From Yunchengibacter salinarum (lineage in GTDB: Bacteria; Pseudomonadota; Alphaproteobacteria; Sphingomonadales; Kordiimonadaceae): DNA of 64,000 nt. Each line of letters opens with the position of its first letter. Position 1 is the stretch's first letter. Positions 8,405 through 18,037 of the stretch are shown here, piece after piece. The notes beneath the pieces are model-generated. The model saw only the letters and a list, made by a program, of their open reading frames with translations. It searched no databases and was not told the origin of the DNA. The stretch spans positions 124,001 through 188,000 of the forward strand of contig NZ_JBBJLN010000003.1 of assembly GCF_037658235.1 (NCBI RefSeq), read 5' to 3'. The position numbers and the translations under genes are program-made.

Positions 8405-10243
8405 CTATAATAGACCATAAGCCCACGGCACAAACAACGTATATGTGAGCCACATAAGCCCGATCAAGGGGGTGCCCACGCGCAGGAAATCACTGAACTT
8501 GTAGTGGCCCGGCGCCATCACCAGCAGATTGGTCTGATAGCTCATGGGCGTGGCGAAGGAACAGTTGGCGCCGAAGATCACGGCCAGCAGGAAGGGCATG
8601 GGGTCCAGCCCCAGTTCGCCCGCCAGGGACACGCTGATCGGCGTGAACAGTACCGCGGTGGCATTGTTGGACAGGATGTTGGTCAGCACCGCCACCAGCA
8701 GGAAAAAGCCGGACAGCATCACCCATACGGGCGCGCCGGACAGCATCTCCACCATGCCGTGGGCAAGAAAGGTGGCGCCCCCTGTGCCCTGAAGCGCGGT
8801 GCCCATGGCCAGCGCCGCCCCCACGATCGTCAGCACCCGCCGGTCAATGGCCCGCGCCGCCTGGCGCACGTTCAGGCAGCGCGTGGTGAGCATGAGCGCC
8901 GCCCCGCCCAAAGCCGCCACCACGATGGGCAGCAGATTGGCGGCGGCCAGGCCCACAACCGCCGCGAAAATGGCGAGCGCGCGACCGGCATAGGCCTGCA
9001 CCGGCATGTCGGTGGCGGAGCTTTCCATCAGCAGCACGTCCCGATTGTCGCGCAGGGCCATCACATTGGGGCGTTCGCCCATCACCAGCAGCACATCGCC
9101 CGCTTCCAGCCGCAACTGGGCGATGGAGGCGCGAATCATCCGGCTGCGGCGTTGAATGCCCAGCACGCTGCACCCGGTTTCGGCACGGAAGCCGGTCTGG
9201 GCGATGGTGCGCCCATCCAGCCGCGAGGCGGGCGCCACCACGGCTTCGGCGATGGCGCGGCGCTTTCTGGGCGGGTCTTCCTCGTCCTCGCCGGGGTCGC
9301 CCTCGGCATCGGACACCATGTCTGGGCTGGCATTGAGAAGGTCCATCATCACCTGCCGGGTGGCGGCCACCAGCACGATATCGCCCGCTTCCAGCGTGAT
9401 GTCGTCATAAGGTGGCAGCAGCTTGGTGCGGCCACGCTGGATCATCCGCACGGTCACGTCCTTCAGGCCGGGAAACATGCCCGCCACGGCCTTTTTGCCC
9501 ACCAGTGCGTTGTCCGGTTCCAGTTCGATCTGAAACAGGAACTGCCTGCCGCCGGAGCCCGCCAGCCGCTTTTTCATGTCGCGCCGGTCCACCAGAAGGC
9601 GCGGCGCCAGCAGCAGCACATAGACAAAGCCGACGGCAGCCAGCACGGCGCCGCTCATGGTGAAATCGAAGAATCCGATTCGCCCCTGACCGACCGCCTG
9701 ATAGGCGCCCGCCGCCAGCAGGTTGGTGCTGGACCCGATCAGGGTCAGATTGCCGCCAAGGATCGCCACATAACTCAGCGGAATCATCACGCTGGATACG
9801 CGGCGGCCCAGTTTTTCCGCCAGGGTGGCCATGATGGGAATGAAGATCACCACCACGGGTGTGTTGTTCAGAACCGCCGAGGTCAGCGCCACCAGGATCA
9901 GCGACAGGCTGATGACGGTGCGCGGCGCCTTTTCCCCCAATCGGATCAGTTGCCGGGCCGGGTGGTTCAGCGCGCCGGTCTGCACCAGCCCCTGGCCCAC
10001 CACCAGAAGCGCCAGAATGGTGATCAGCGCCGGGTCCGCGAACCCGGCCAGCAGGTTGCGGCTGCTCACATGGCTGCCGTCCGGGCCTTCAATGGGCAGC
10101 ATGTGAAAGATGAACAGCAGCACCGTGACCACGGCGATGGAGGTGATCTCAAGCGGAATCCGATCCGAGGCATAGGCCACGATCGCGCCGATGATCACGG
10201 CGAAGGTCAGCCACATCTGGATTGTCGGCGCGATTACTTCCAT
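8405..10243 (-). CDS. SLC13/DASS-type permease with two TrkA-C domains
   Basis: This 612-residue inner-membrane protein has two blocks of hydrophobic segments flanking a soluble central region of about 200 residues that reads as two TrkA-C (RCK_C) modules (LEAGDIVLVAATR and LEAGDVLLVMGER). This is the usual build of bacterial SLC13-like Na+/anion permeases, which take up sulfate, dicarboxylates or phosphate. Both halves contain the NNT/NNA signature (AVLNNTPVVVIF; NILSNNATAVLF). Start at ATG 10243 (MEVIAPT); an upstream frame of 22 more residues is not family-like. The substrate is not determinable here. Confidence 0.9.
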   Translation of the reverse strand: MEVIAPTIQMWLTFAVIIGAIVAYASDRIPLEITSIAVVTVLLFIFHMLPIEGPDGSHVSSRNLLAGFADPALITILALLVVGQGLVQTGALNHPARQLIRLGEKAPRTVISLSLILVALTSAVLNNTPVVVIFIPIMATLAEKLGRRVSSVMIPLSYVAILGGNLTLIGSSTNLLAAGAYQAVGQGRIGFFDFTMSGAVLAAVGFVYVLLLAPRLLVDRRDMKKRLAGSGGRQFLFQIELEPDNALVGKKAVAGMFPGLKDVTVRMIQRGRTKLLPPYDDITLEAGDIVLVAATRQVMMDLLNASPDMVSDAEGDPGEDEEDPPRKRRAIAEAVVAPASRLDGRTIAQTGFRAETGCSVLGIQRRSRMIRASIAQLRLEAGDVLLVMGERPNVMALRDNRDVLLMESSATDMPVQAYAGRALAIFAAVVGLAAANLLPIVVAALGGAALMLTTRCLNVRQAARAIDRRVLTIVGAALAMGTALQGTGGATFLAHGMVEMLSGAPVWVMLSGFFLLVAVLTNILSNNATAVLFTPISVSLAGELGLDPMPFLLAVIFGANCSFATPMSYQTNLLVMAPGHYKFSDFLRVGTPLIGLMWLTYTLFVPWAYGLL

Positions 10244-10441
10244 CACGTCTTTCCTGTACGCTGCGTTCCAAATAAGGCCGCATTTCAAGGCCCGTGCATG
10301 ATGACGCACGGCTCGGCTGACCGGCTAGTGTTAGCCATCGGCGGGTTGGCCCGCAAGAAAAAGGCGTTTTCCCGCTGATCCGGCGTGCCCCGCGCGGGGC
10401 CATGATCCAGGCAGGGCGGCCTGTTTTCAGCGGGCCTGTTT

Positions 10442-11401
10442 TTAGCGATTGTTGCCGGGCGGTACCACCGGTGCTTCGCGCAGCACCATGATGGTGATGC
10501 GGCGGTTTTCCGTGCGGGACGGGCGATCCGGGTAAAGCGGGTCCGTATCCGCCTTGCCCACCACCTGAGAGAAGCGGTCCCGGCTGACACCGCTGTCCGC
10601 CAGCACCCGACGGGCGGCATTGGCCCGGTCGGCGCTCAGCTCCCATTTGGTGTAATCCTCCGGGCCGACGAATGTGCCTGCGTCCGTGTGCCCCTCTACG
10701 GAAATGCGGTTGGGAATGTCCTGCACTTCCGAACTCACACGGGCGATCATCTGGCGGGCATAGTCGTAAAGCTCCGCGCCGCCGCGCTCGAACATGGCGC
10801 GATTGTCCTTGTCCACGAGCTGGATTTTCATGCCATCGTCGGTCACCTCGAAAATGAGCTGGTCCGCATGATCCTTCAGTACGGTGCTTTCCTGCATGGC
10901 GATCCTGAGATCCGCCTTCAGGGCATCGAAGGCCCGGTCCTCCTGCTGCCGGATGCGTGCACTTATTTCCTCCATGCGGTCCTGGGCCGCCTCATTCGCG
11001 CCCTTGCCGGGGCCGGACACGTCCTTGGCGGGGTCGGTGGCGCTGTCCACCTCGGCGCCGGACTTGCTCCCTTCGGTGGACCCTTCCGGTGGCGGGCCGG
11101 GCTTGGAAATGGCCACCACCGGCGACGGGTTGGAGCCGAGCGCGTCATCTTTCGGCGTGTTGATGGCCTTGGCCCCGGTGCGGCCCGATGTGGCCGCGCT
11201 GGTGGGGGAGAAATAGTCCGCCAGCCCTTCCAGGGTTTCCGGCGGCGCCACATTGAGCAGCCACAGCAGCATGAAAAAGGCCATCATGGCGGTGGTGAAA
11301 TCGGCATAGGCCACTTTCCAGGCGCCGCCATGGGCGCCGCCGCCGTCCACCTTCTTCACTTTCTTGATAATCGGCTTGTCGTCGCCGTTATTATCCGCCA
11401 A
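10442..11401 (-). CDS. motB: Flagellar motor stator protein MotB
   Basis: The 319-residue protein has the MotB plan: a cytoplasmic start, a single transmembrane helix with the proton-binding Asp (YADFTTAMMAFFMLLWLL), a long polar linker, and an OmpA-like peptidoglycan-binding domain near the C-terminus (SVEGHTDAGTF, then ENRRITIMVL). It anchors the stator to peptidoglycan and forms the ion channel with MotA. No motA or other flagellar gene is in the window, so it stands alone here. It lies downstream of the penicillin acylase gene on the same strand. Confidence 0.92.
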   Translation of the reverse strand: MADNNGDDKPIIKKVKKVDGGGAHGGAWKVAYADFTTAMMAFFMLLWLLNVAPPETLEGLADYFSPTSAATSGRTGAKAINTPKDDALGSNPSPVVAISKPGPPPEGSTEGSKSGAEVDSATDPAKDVSGPGKGANEAAQDRMEEISARIRQQEDRAFDALKADLRIAMQESTVLKDHADQLIFEVTDDGMKIQLVDKDNRAMFERGGAELYDYARQMIARVSSEVQDIPNRISVEGHTDAGTFVGPEDYTKWELSADRANAARRVLADSGVSRDRFSQVVGKADTDPLYPDRPSRTENRRITIMVLREAPVVPPGNNR

Positions 11402-11542
11402 GGCCCGCTCTCCTGTTCGGGCACCCCGGTTCGGGGGGCGCCCCGGCTATATCCCTTCGTGTTTAGCAGGCGGCGGGGTGCGGAAACAAGCGATTAGGCA
11501 CGCCGCCGCCTTTGCGGCCCGTATCGGCTTTGGCGGTGCCAG

Positions 11543-14008
11543 TCAGGGCACCGCCGGGATCGCGGGTTCCAGCACCAGGACCGCTTCGGGGTCCAAAGGC
11601 GCGGCGGGGGCGGTGGATATCTGCACATAGCGGCCATCCCGCCACAGGGGGTACAGGTCGTCATGGTTCTCTGACAATGGGTGCCCGCTTTGCCCGGTGG
11701 GCTGCACATAAAGCGACGTATCCGGCTCCGCCAGATCGAAAATGCCGCGATAGCTGGGCCCGAAGCCGGATCGGTGGGGCATGTCCGGGTCGTTGCCATT
11801 GCCCCCCACATTGATGGTGAAGCGCCCGCCCGACTGCGGCCCGCTGATCTGAAACAGGCCGCCAAGTATCGGCACCGGCCCCAATGGGCGATGGCTCTGG
11901 GTCAGTATGTGCATCCGGCCCCAGGTCCAGTTGTCCATGTTCGGGCCGAAACGGGATGTCAGGTCGTCCAGCGCATCCTGAAAGGCGGCCCGCGCCAGGT
12001 CCGGGCAGGTTTCGGTGACCTCTGTGGCGCGGTCGTCACACCAGTCCAGCGCGCTGGCCTTGGAAATCACCCCAACGCTGTAATAGGGGGCGGGGCCGGT
12101 GTCGGGCTCCGGCCTGGCCCAGTACAGGCTGGCCTTGACCAGCCGGGGCCGGATGCGCCGGAAATCATCATACAGATCGCCCAGTTCATCGGCCATCAGC
12201 CGGTCCTGATAGTGGCGCAGCCAGCGCTGAAAGATCAGCGCCGCGCTGCTGTCGGTGGCCATGTCGGCGTCCCATGCCAGCAGCCGCTCCACCGCCGGGC
12301 CGGAACTGTCCAGATGGGCCAGCATGTGGGGCAGGATGTCCCGCGCCATGTCCGAAACCGTATCCTGCTGGATGTGCGTGAAACTGGCCAGATCGTGCTT
12401 CGGCGTGGCGCGCAGCAGGTGCCGGATGCGGTTGCCGCGATAAGGCAGCGCCCAGTCCCGCGTGAGATAATGGGGATAGCTTTCACCGACGATCTTTTCA
12501 TTGGCGGTGGCGATCAGGCCATCCGCCGGATTTTCCCGCTCCGGCAGGGCGCTTTTTGGCAGGAATCCCTGCCAGTCATAGCGGGCGTCCCAGCCGGGGG
12601 ACGGCAGCCGCCCGTTGACCGGATTGCCCGCCGCCCTGACCGGCACCCGCGCCGGGGCGATATGGCCGATGGTGCCTTCGCGGTCGGCATAGACGATATT
12701 CTGCGCCGGGCCGTCAAAGCGCCGTGCCGCGGCCTTGAAGGCGGAGACATCTGCCGCCCGGCCCATGGCGAGCAGGGCGGACAGGCCGGAATCGGTTTCG
12801 TCCAGCGCGGTCCAGCGCAGGCTCAGGGCGTATTCATCCCTGAGCAGGTCGGCCACGTCCTCCATGGCGTCGGAGATCAGCGGCCCGTGCCGCGTGGCGC
12901 GCACCGTCAGGTTTATGGGGTCGCCGCCCCGCACCCGGATCATTTCCGTGCGTGTTTTCAACGGCGCCTTGCCCGCGGGGGTCAGAACCTGGCCGTCGTC
13001 GGTCAGCTTTTCCACATAGAGATCCTGCACATCGGCGGCCACATTGGTGAAGCCCCAGGCCAGGTGATCGTTGCGCCCCAGCACCACGCCGGGCGCACCG
13101 GGAAAGCTGACCCCCACCTGGTTTTCGCCGCTGGTGGTGTTGTGCAGGCGCACCAGATACCAGATGCTCGGCGTGCTCAGGCCCAGATGCGGGTCATTGG
13201 CCAGCAAGGGCTTGCCGCTTTTGGTGCGCGCCCCTGATACCACCCAGTTGTTGGAGCCATAGCCCGCTTCGGGTGGCGGGCCAATGTGGGCGGCCAGCCG
13301 GTCCAGCGCCTCGGGGCGCACGGGGAGGTCGTCGTAAATATCTTCCAGCGCGGGCAGCGGCGCCTCCCGGCTGCCGGGATAGGGGGGATAGATCGCCTCC
13401 ACCTGGCGCGGGCTCAGTCGTGTCAGCAGGCGCGCGCGGGCCAGTTCGTGGCGCATATTGCCCGACAGGTCCAGCCACATCATTTTCTGCCACACAAGGC
13501 TGTCAACCGGGGACCAGGGTTCCGGCGTCACGTCCAGCAGGGTGAATTCCGGTGGCAGGGCCGTGCGCCGGTCGCCAAGGAAGGCATTGACCCCGGCGGC
13601 ATAGGCGGTCAGGGCGGCGCGGGGGGTATCCTCCATGGCCGCCCAGGCGCTTTTGGCGGCCTGGGTAAAGCCCAGCGTGCGGAAATAGCGGTCTATGGCG
13701 ATGCCGGGCCGGCCCACCACCTCGGCCAGTCGGCCATGCCCGATGCGGCGGTTGATCTCCATCTGCCAAAGCCGGTCCTGAGCATGAGCATAGCCCAGCG
13801 CGAAATGGATGTCCCGCCAGCTTTCCCCCTTGATATGGGGTATGCCGAACACGTCCCGCTCCAGCCTTACCCGGCCATCCAGCCCGGTTACCTGCCGGGT
13901 GCCGTCATGGTCGGGCAGGCTGTGCCGCATCAGTGCGGCGCCGATCAGATAAACGGCCAGCACAAGCCCCGCCAGCACAACCGCGACGATCTTGAAGTGA
14001 TGTTTCAT
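11543..14008 (-). CDS. Penicillin acylase (penicillin amidase) family protein
   Basis: An 821-residue Ntn-hydrolase precursor. The N-terminus has an uncleaved-anchor or signal-like hydrophobic helix, then the alpha-chain motif VFGIPHIKGESWRDIHFALGY. The autoprocessing site is at GSNNWVVSG, placing the catalytic N-terminal Ser of the beta chain at residue 252. The beta chain has NDPHLGL and GVVLGRNDHLAWGFTN. Members hydrolyse penicillins, N-acyl-homoserine lactones or other amides in the periplasm; the substrate is not predictable from this alone. I took the ATG at 14008 because it begins the hydrophobic helix; an earlier ATG at 14083 adds residues with no family match. Confidence 0.93.
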   Translation of the reverse strand: MKHHFKIVAVVLAGLVLAVYLIGAALMRHSLPDHDGTRQVTGLDGRVRLERDVFGIPHIKGESWRDIHFALGYAHAQDRLWQMEINRRIGHGRLAEVVGRPGIAIDRYFRTLGFTQAAKSAWAAMEDTPRAALTAYAAGVNAFLGDRRTALPPEFTLLDVTPEPWSPVDSLVWQKMMWLDLSGNMRHELARARLLTRLSPRQVEAIYPPYPGSREAPLPALEDIYDDLPVRPEALDRLAAHIGPPPEAGYGSNNWVVSGARTKSGKPLLANDPHLGLSTPSIWYLVRLHNTTSGENQVGVSFPGAPGVVLGRNDHLAWGFTNVAADVQDLYVEKLTDDGQVLTPAGKAPLKTRTEMIRVRGGDPINLTVRATRHGPLISDAMEDVADLLRDEYALSLRWTALDETDSGLSALLAMGRAADVSAFKAAARRFDGPAQNIVYADREGTIGHIAPARVPVRAAGNPVNGRLPSPGWDARYDWQGFLPKSALPERENPADGLIATANEKIVGESYPHYLTRDWALPYRGNRIRHLLRATPKHDLASFTHIQQDTVSDMARDILPHMLAHLDSSGPAVERLLAWDADMATDSSAALIFQRWLRHYQDRLMADELGDLYDDFRRIRPRLVKASLYWARPEPDTGPAPYYSVGVISKASALDWCDDRATEVTETCPDLARAAFQDALDDLTSRFGPNMDNWTWGRMHILTQSHRPLGPVPILGGLFQISGPQSGGRFTINVGGNGNDPDMPHRSGFGPSYRGIFDLAEPDTSLYVQPTGQSGHPLSENHDDLYPLWRDGRYVQISTAPAAPLDPEAVLVLEPAIPAVP

Positions 14009-14237
14009 GCGTGTTCCCCCGCAACCCCATTGCCCCGACATGCCCGCCGCCTGACGGGTTCCGCCATTTGCGGGCCCCGCCATGCTGGACAGGATGTTCG
14101 GGCGATCCTAAGAGTTGTCGTCATTGGCGGCGCCTGTCAACGAAGGGAGTGTTCGGGGTACGGTGTGTTTGGGCACGGTGTGTTCGCCTGCCCCGATCCC
14201 GCGGGGCGCCGGAGGAGAGGCAAGGAAAGGGCATGGC

Positions 14238-15143
14238 ATGAGCGACGGTACATACACTCTGGCATTTATCGGGCTTGGCGTGATGGGCTATCCCATGGCC
14301 GGGCATCTGGCGCGCGCCGGTCACAGGGTGACGGTCTATAACCGCACATTCAGCCGCGCCGCTGAGTGGCTTGAGGCGCATGGCGGCCTATCCGTCGCCA
14401 CCGCCGAAACGCCCGCCGAGGCGGCGCGGGACGCTCATATGGTGTTCATGTGTGTGGGCGCCGACCGGGATGTGGAGGCGGTCACGCTGGGGGCCGATGG
14501 CGCATTGGATGCCATGAAATCCGGCGCGATTCTGGTGGATCACACCACCGCTTCCGCCGGGTTGGCGCGGCGGCTTGCCACGGAGGCCGCCGGGCGGGAC
14601 GTGGCCTTTCTGGACGCGCCGGTTTCCGGCGGGCAGGCCGGGGCGGAAAACGGCCAGTTGACCATCATGTGCGGCGGCGATGCGGCGGCGTTCGAGACGG
14701 CCCGCCCGGTCATGGCCCTGTATGGCCGCCGGGTGCAGCGGCTGGGCGAGGCGGGCGCCGGGCAACTAACCAAAATGGCCAACCAGGTCTGCATTGCGGG
14801 CACGCTTCAGGGCCTGTCGGAAGCGCTGGTCTTCGCCGAACAGGCCGGGCTGGACGGCGCCGCGGTGGTGGACGTGATCTCTGGCGGTGCGGCGCAAAGC
14901 TGGCAGATGGACAATCGCGCCCTGACCATGCTGGAAGACCGGTTCGATTTCGGCTTCGCGGTGGACTGGATGCGCAAGGATCTGGCCATGGTGCTGGACG
15001 AGGCCCGCCAACGCGGCCTGAGCCTGCCGCTCACGGCGCTGGTGGACCAGTTTTACGCGGATGTGCAGGCGCTCGGTCTTGGCCGGGGGGATACCAGCGC
15101 CCTGATTCGCCGCCTGCGCCACGCCTTGCCCGATCGGGACTGA
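14238..15143 (+). CDS. NAD(P)-dependent beta-hydroxyacid dehydrogenase (3-hydroxyisobutyrate dehydrogenase-like)
   Basis: A 301-residue two-domain dehydrogenase. The N-terminal Rossmann motif is IGLGVMGYPMAGHLARAGH; the substrate-binding DAPVSGGQAGAENGQL motif and the catalytic Lys region (GQLTKMANQVCIAG) follow. The family oxidises 3-hydroxyisobutyrate, tartronate semialdehyde or similar beta-hydroxyacids. ATG 14238 has an AGGAAAGGG ribosome site. The 229 bases upstream contain a short direct repeat (ACGGTGTGTT at 14160 and 14175) of unclear meaning. It runs tail to tail with the histidine kinase. Confidence 0.92.
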   Translation: MSDGTYTLAFIGLGVMGYPMAGHLARAGHRVTVYNRTFSRAAEWLEAHGGLSVATAETPAEAARDAHMVFMCVGADRDVEAVTLGADGALDAMKSGAILVDHTTASAGLARRLATEAAGRDVAFLDAPVSGGQAGAENGQLTIMCGGDAAAFETARPVMALYGRRVQRLGEAGAGQLTKMANQVCIAGTLQGLSEALVFAEQAGLDGAAVVDVISGGAAQSWQMDNRALTMLEDRFDFGFAVDWMRKDLAMVLDEARQRGLSLPLTALVDQFYADVQALGLGRGDTSALIRRLRHALPDRD

Positions 15144-15192
15144 GCCGGGGCCGGCCATCGGGGCCGCATGAAGACCCGTCGGGGCGCCGCGC

Positions 15193-17163
15193 CTAGATCA
15201 TGTCGCGGGGCGGTTGAGGCGGGGCAGCGGGTGTGGCGCTTTCATCATCTGTCATGTCAGCGCTGGCGCCGCCTTTGTCAGGGTCGGGCGTGCGGTGCTG
15301 GAACCAGCGGGATTGCGGGGTCAGGCGGCCTTCCACCCGGCCATCCGCGGTTACCCGCTTTTCCACCCGCGTGCGGCTTTTCCGGCCAGGTGACCGGGTG
15401 CCGGGGGTGGCCGCCGGGGGTGCCGCGTCTTCCGGGTCGCGGCCTTCGCGCAGGATCAGCGTGAAACAGGAGCCTTCGCCGGGGGAGCTTTCCAGGGTCA
15501 GGCTGCCATCCAGCCGTTCCGCCAGATCGCGGCAGATGGCCAGCCCCAGGCCCGACCCGCCCGACGCCTGGGTGTAGATATCGCCCACCTGCTCGAATCG
15601 CTCGAAGATGCGCTGCTGGTCCTTGGGGTCGATGCCGGGGCCGGTGTCCGACACGGAAATCCTGAGCTTGCGGCGCCCACCGGGGTTTTCCAGCAGATGG
15701 GCGGATATCTTGATGCTGCCCTTCGTGGTGAATTTCACCGCATTGGTGATCAGATTGTCGGCGATCTGGCGCAGTCGCCCCGGATCGGTTTCGAACAGAT
15801 CGCCGCTTATGCCCGGCCCCAGATACAGGGTCAGGTCTATGGGGGCGTCCGCCAGCTTGCGGCGCCCCATCTCCGCGCTTTTTTCCAGCAGCGCGCCCAC
15901 ATCGGTGGGTTCATGGTCCACGCTCAGATGGCCCGCTTCCAGCTTGGCCAGGTCCAGCACGTCATTGACGATGGTGAGCAACTGGCCCGCGGCAGATCGC
16001 GCCGTATCCACATAGTCCTTCTGGCGGGCGGTAAGGCTGGTCATGTCCAGCACGTCCAGAAAGCCGATCACACCGTTCAGCGGCGTGCGCATTTCGTGGC
16101 TCATATTGGCGATGAAGCGGGATTTGGATGCCGAATTGGCGGCGGTCACCAGCCGCGCCTTCTGAACTTCCCGGATATAGCGCAATGTGCTCCAGACGAT
16201 CAGGAACACCAGCGCCACGCCCCCAAGGCTGATCAGGTGGATGCGCAGCGCATCCGGTGCCCGTGTGGGCCAGCCGGTGCGGGGAACGGCATTGATCATC
16301 CACACCCCGCCCCCCGGCAGATGAACGGACTGGGTTACCGGAGACTGGTTCATGATATCCGACCGGCCCAGAAAGACCTCCCCATGATGGCCGGTGCCAT
16401 GGCGGCCCTGGATCATGATATCAAGGTCGTGGCGGTCATGGGTGATGCCCGTGGCGCGGTAGAGCGCGTCGGCCTCAACGGCAAGGGATATGATGCCCCA
16501 GACCCGCTCTTTCAACCCGGTTTTGGAAACGGGGGGAACGGCAGGGCCCACATCGGCGCGAAACACGGGATAGCGGATGGTGAAGGCTTCCCCGCCCTGT
16601 CGCATCTCTATGGGGCCGGCCATGACCGGTTCCGCCGTGCGCACCGCCCGGTCCATCGGCGCGAAATATTCCGGGTTCCGGGTATAGTCGGTGCCGATCA
16701 GCACGCGGTTCGGTTCCAGCGGATAGACATATTTGATTTTGAAATCGGGCGCGGCGGCGATCACCATGATGGCGGGATTGCTGCGTTTCAGGCTGGCAGA
16801 AATGGCCTTGAAGCGCGTGGCCGACATGTTCGGGTTGGCGCTGATGGCCGAGGCCAGCCCGCTGGCCAGATAGAAGCTGCTGGCCACTTCGGCTTCCACC
16901 CGCGCGCGAATCACGTTCAGGGTGCGCATCACGTCCTGCCGGGCGAGGGCGCGGGCATCGGATCGGCTTTCTTCCACCAGCGCGGACGACAGGGCCCAAT
17001 ACACGCCGAGCAGAATCAGCGCCACCCCGACCAGCAACCGCCGGAAGTCCCTCACCAGCAGGTCTTCCCCCGCTGGCCCCGCCTTGCTCAGGCGCGCTAT
17101 CAGGCCAGGCTTGCCGTGGTCGCCACCCGGTTCCATCCTGTTCACAAGGCTGACTCTCTTCAC
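15193..17163 (-). CDS. Orphan hybrid-less sensor histidine kinase with CHASE domain
   Basis: The 656-residue protein has a transmembrane helix at about 40-60, a periplasmic CHASE ligand domain (about 80-285, with SGLASAISANP and the YVYPLEPNRVLIGTDY region), a second helix at about 307-327, a HisKA domain with the phospho-acceptor His356 in MSHEMRTPLNG, and a HATPase domain (SDTGPGIDP; GGSGLGLAICRDLA). About 90 charged, Pro/Arg-rich residues follow the kinase core and are unusual. No response regulator gene adjoins it. The GTG at 17163 lacks a clear ribosome site; a GTG at 17145 after GAAGAGAG is an alternative start. It diverges from rpsD. Confidence 0.9.
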   Translation of the reverse strand: MKRVSLVNRMEPGGDHGKPGLIARLSKAGPAGEDLLVRDFRRLLVGVALILLGVYWALSSALVEESRSDARALARQDVMRTLNVIRARVEAEVASSFYLASGLASAISANPNMSATRFKAISASLKRSNPAIMVIAAAPDFKIKYVYPLEPNRVLIGTDYTRNPEYFAPMDRAVRTAEPVMAGPIEMRQGGEAFTIRYPVFRADVGPAVPPVSKTGLKERVWGIISLAVEADALYRATGITHDRHDLDIMIQGRHGTGHHGEVFLGRSDIMNQSPVTQSVHLPGGGVWMINAVPRTGWPTRAPDALRIHLISLGGVALVFLIVWSTLRYIREVQKARLVTAANSASKSRFIANMSHEMRTPLNGVIGFLDVLDMTSLTARQKDYVDTARSAAGQLLTIVNDVLDLAKLEAGHLSVDHEPTDVGALLEKSAEMGRRKLADAPIDLTLYLGPGISGDLFETDPGRLRQIADNLITNAVKFTTKGSIKISAHLLENPGGRRKLRISVSDTGPGIDPKDQQRIFERFEQVGDIYTQASGGSGLGLAICRDLAERLDGSLTLESSPGEGSCFTLILREGRDPEDAAPPAATPGTRSPGRKSRTRVEKRVTADGRVEGRLTPQSRWFQHRTPDPDKGGASADMTDDESATPAAPPQPPRDMI

Positions 17164-17242
17164 TCTATAAGGGACTGGTGGGCCCCGACTATGACGCCAA
17201 AACCTTAATGGGTTGCTAATAGCGCATCAGGCGCCTTGGCGG

Positions 17243-17271
17243 TTGACTTTTTCCGGTGGCGGGGGTAGGCA
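17243..17271 (+). promoter_or_regulatory. Probable sigma-70 promoter for rpsD
   Basis: TTGACT (17243-17248) and TAGGCA (17266-17271) are separated by 17 bases. Transcription would start near 17278, giving a leader of about 110 bases before rpsD. It lies in the divergent region between the histidine kinase and rpsD. Confidence 0.5.
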
Positions 17272-17291
17272 CGCGCTTCCTGAAACGAATG

Positions 17292-17316
17292 GGCGGCCCA
17301 TACCGGGTGCCGTCCG
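17292..17316 (+). other. Stem-loop in the rpsD leader
   Basis: GGCGGCCC and GGG(T)GCCGTC pair around an ATACC loop within the predicted rpsD leader. Ribosomal protein S4 autoregulates through leader RNA in other bacteria, so this hairpin is a candidate regulatory element. The link is inference. Confidence 0.35.
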
Positions 17317-17387
17317 CGCGGGTTTGAATGTGTCCATGAGGAACGTGGGCCACTCGCGGCGCTTATATATGGAAGGAGCGATTCACG

Positions 17388-17999
17388 ATGTCCAAACGCA
17401 TCAGTGCCAAATACAAGATTGACCGCCGCATGGGCGAAAATGTCTGGGGGCGCGCCAAGTCCCCGGCCAATGTGCGGTCCTATGGCCCCGGCCAGCACGG
17501 CCAGCGCCGCAAAAGCAAGCTGTCCGACTTCGGCGTTCAACTGCGTGCCAAGCAGAAGCTGAAGGGCTATTATGGCAATATCACCGAAAAGCAGTTCCAC
17601 CGTTATTACACCTGGGCGGATCGCCGCCGGGGTGACACGGGCGAGAACCTGATCGGCATTCTGGAAAGCCGTCTGGATGCGATCGTGTATCGCGCCATGT
17701 ACGTGCCCACGGTTTTTGCCGCGCGCCAGTTCGTCAATCACGGCCATGTGCTGGTGAACGGCGTGCGCTGTAACATTCCGTCCCGCCAGGTGAAGCCCGG
17801 CGATGTGGTGGAAGTGCGCGAAAAGGCCCGCGAAATTCCCATGGTGATCGAAGCCGGTCAAAGCCCCGAACGGGAAGTGCCGGACTATCTGACCACGGAA
17901 GGTTTCAAGGTTACCTATAACCGCGTTCCGCACCTTGAGGACGTGCCCTATCCGGTGGTGATGGAGCCGAACCTGGTGGTGGAATTCTACTCCCGCTAA
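17388..17999 (+). CDS. rpsD: 30S ribosomal protein S4
   Basis: A 203-residue protein that matches S4 along its whole length: the basic N-terminal region (MSKRISAKYKIDRRMGENVWGR), then the S4 RNA-binding domain (RLDAIVYRAMYVPTVFAARQFVNHGHVLVNG). S4 nucleates 30S assembly by binding the 16S rRNA 5' domain. An AAGGAG ribosome site sits at 17371-17376. As in many alphaproteobacteria, the gene is outside the main ribosomal protein operons. A strong terminator follows at 18038. Confidence 0.99.
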   Translation: MSKRISAKYKIDRRMGENVWGRAKSPANVRSYGPGQHGQRRKSKLSDFGVQLRAKQKLKGYYGNITEKQFHRYYTWADRRRGDTGENLIGILESRLDAIVYRAMYVPTVFAARQFVNHGHVLVNGVRCNIPSRQVKPGDVVEVREKAREIPMVIEAGQSPEREVPDYLTTEGFKVTYNRVPHLEDVPYPVVMEPNLVVEFYSR

Positions 18000-18037
18000 G
18001 GCGTGCGGGCGCCTTCCGGCGCCGCTGCGAGATTTGG

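Noticed and set aside
10387..10400. GC palindrome GCCCCGCGCGGGGC as a terminator after motB
   Set aside because: No T-run follows on either strand, and the palindrome has no workable loop.
11534..11553. CGGTGCC/GGCACCG inverted repeat over the penicillin acylase stop as a terminator
   Set aside because: It overlaps the coding end and lacks a T-run downstream on the minus strand.
14160..14184. ACGGTGTGTT direct repeat before the beta-hydroxyacid dehydrogenase gene as an operator
   Set aside because: Only two imperfectly embedded 10-mers, low complexity, and no promoter boxes in register.
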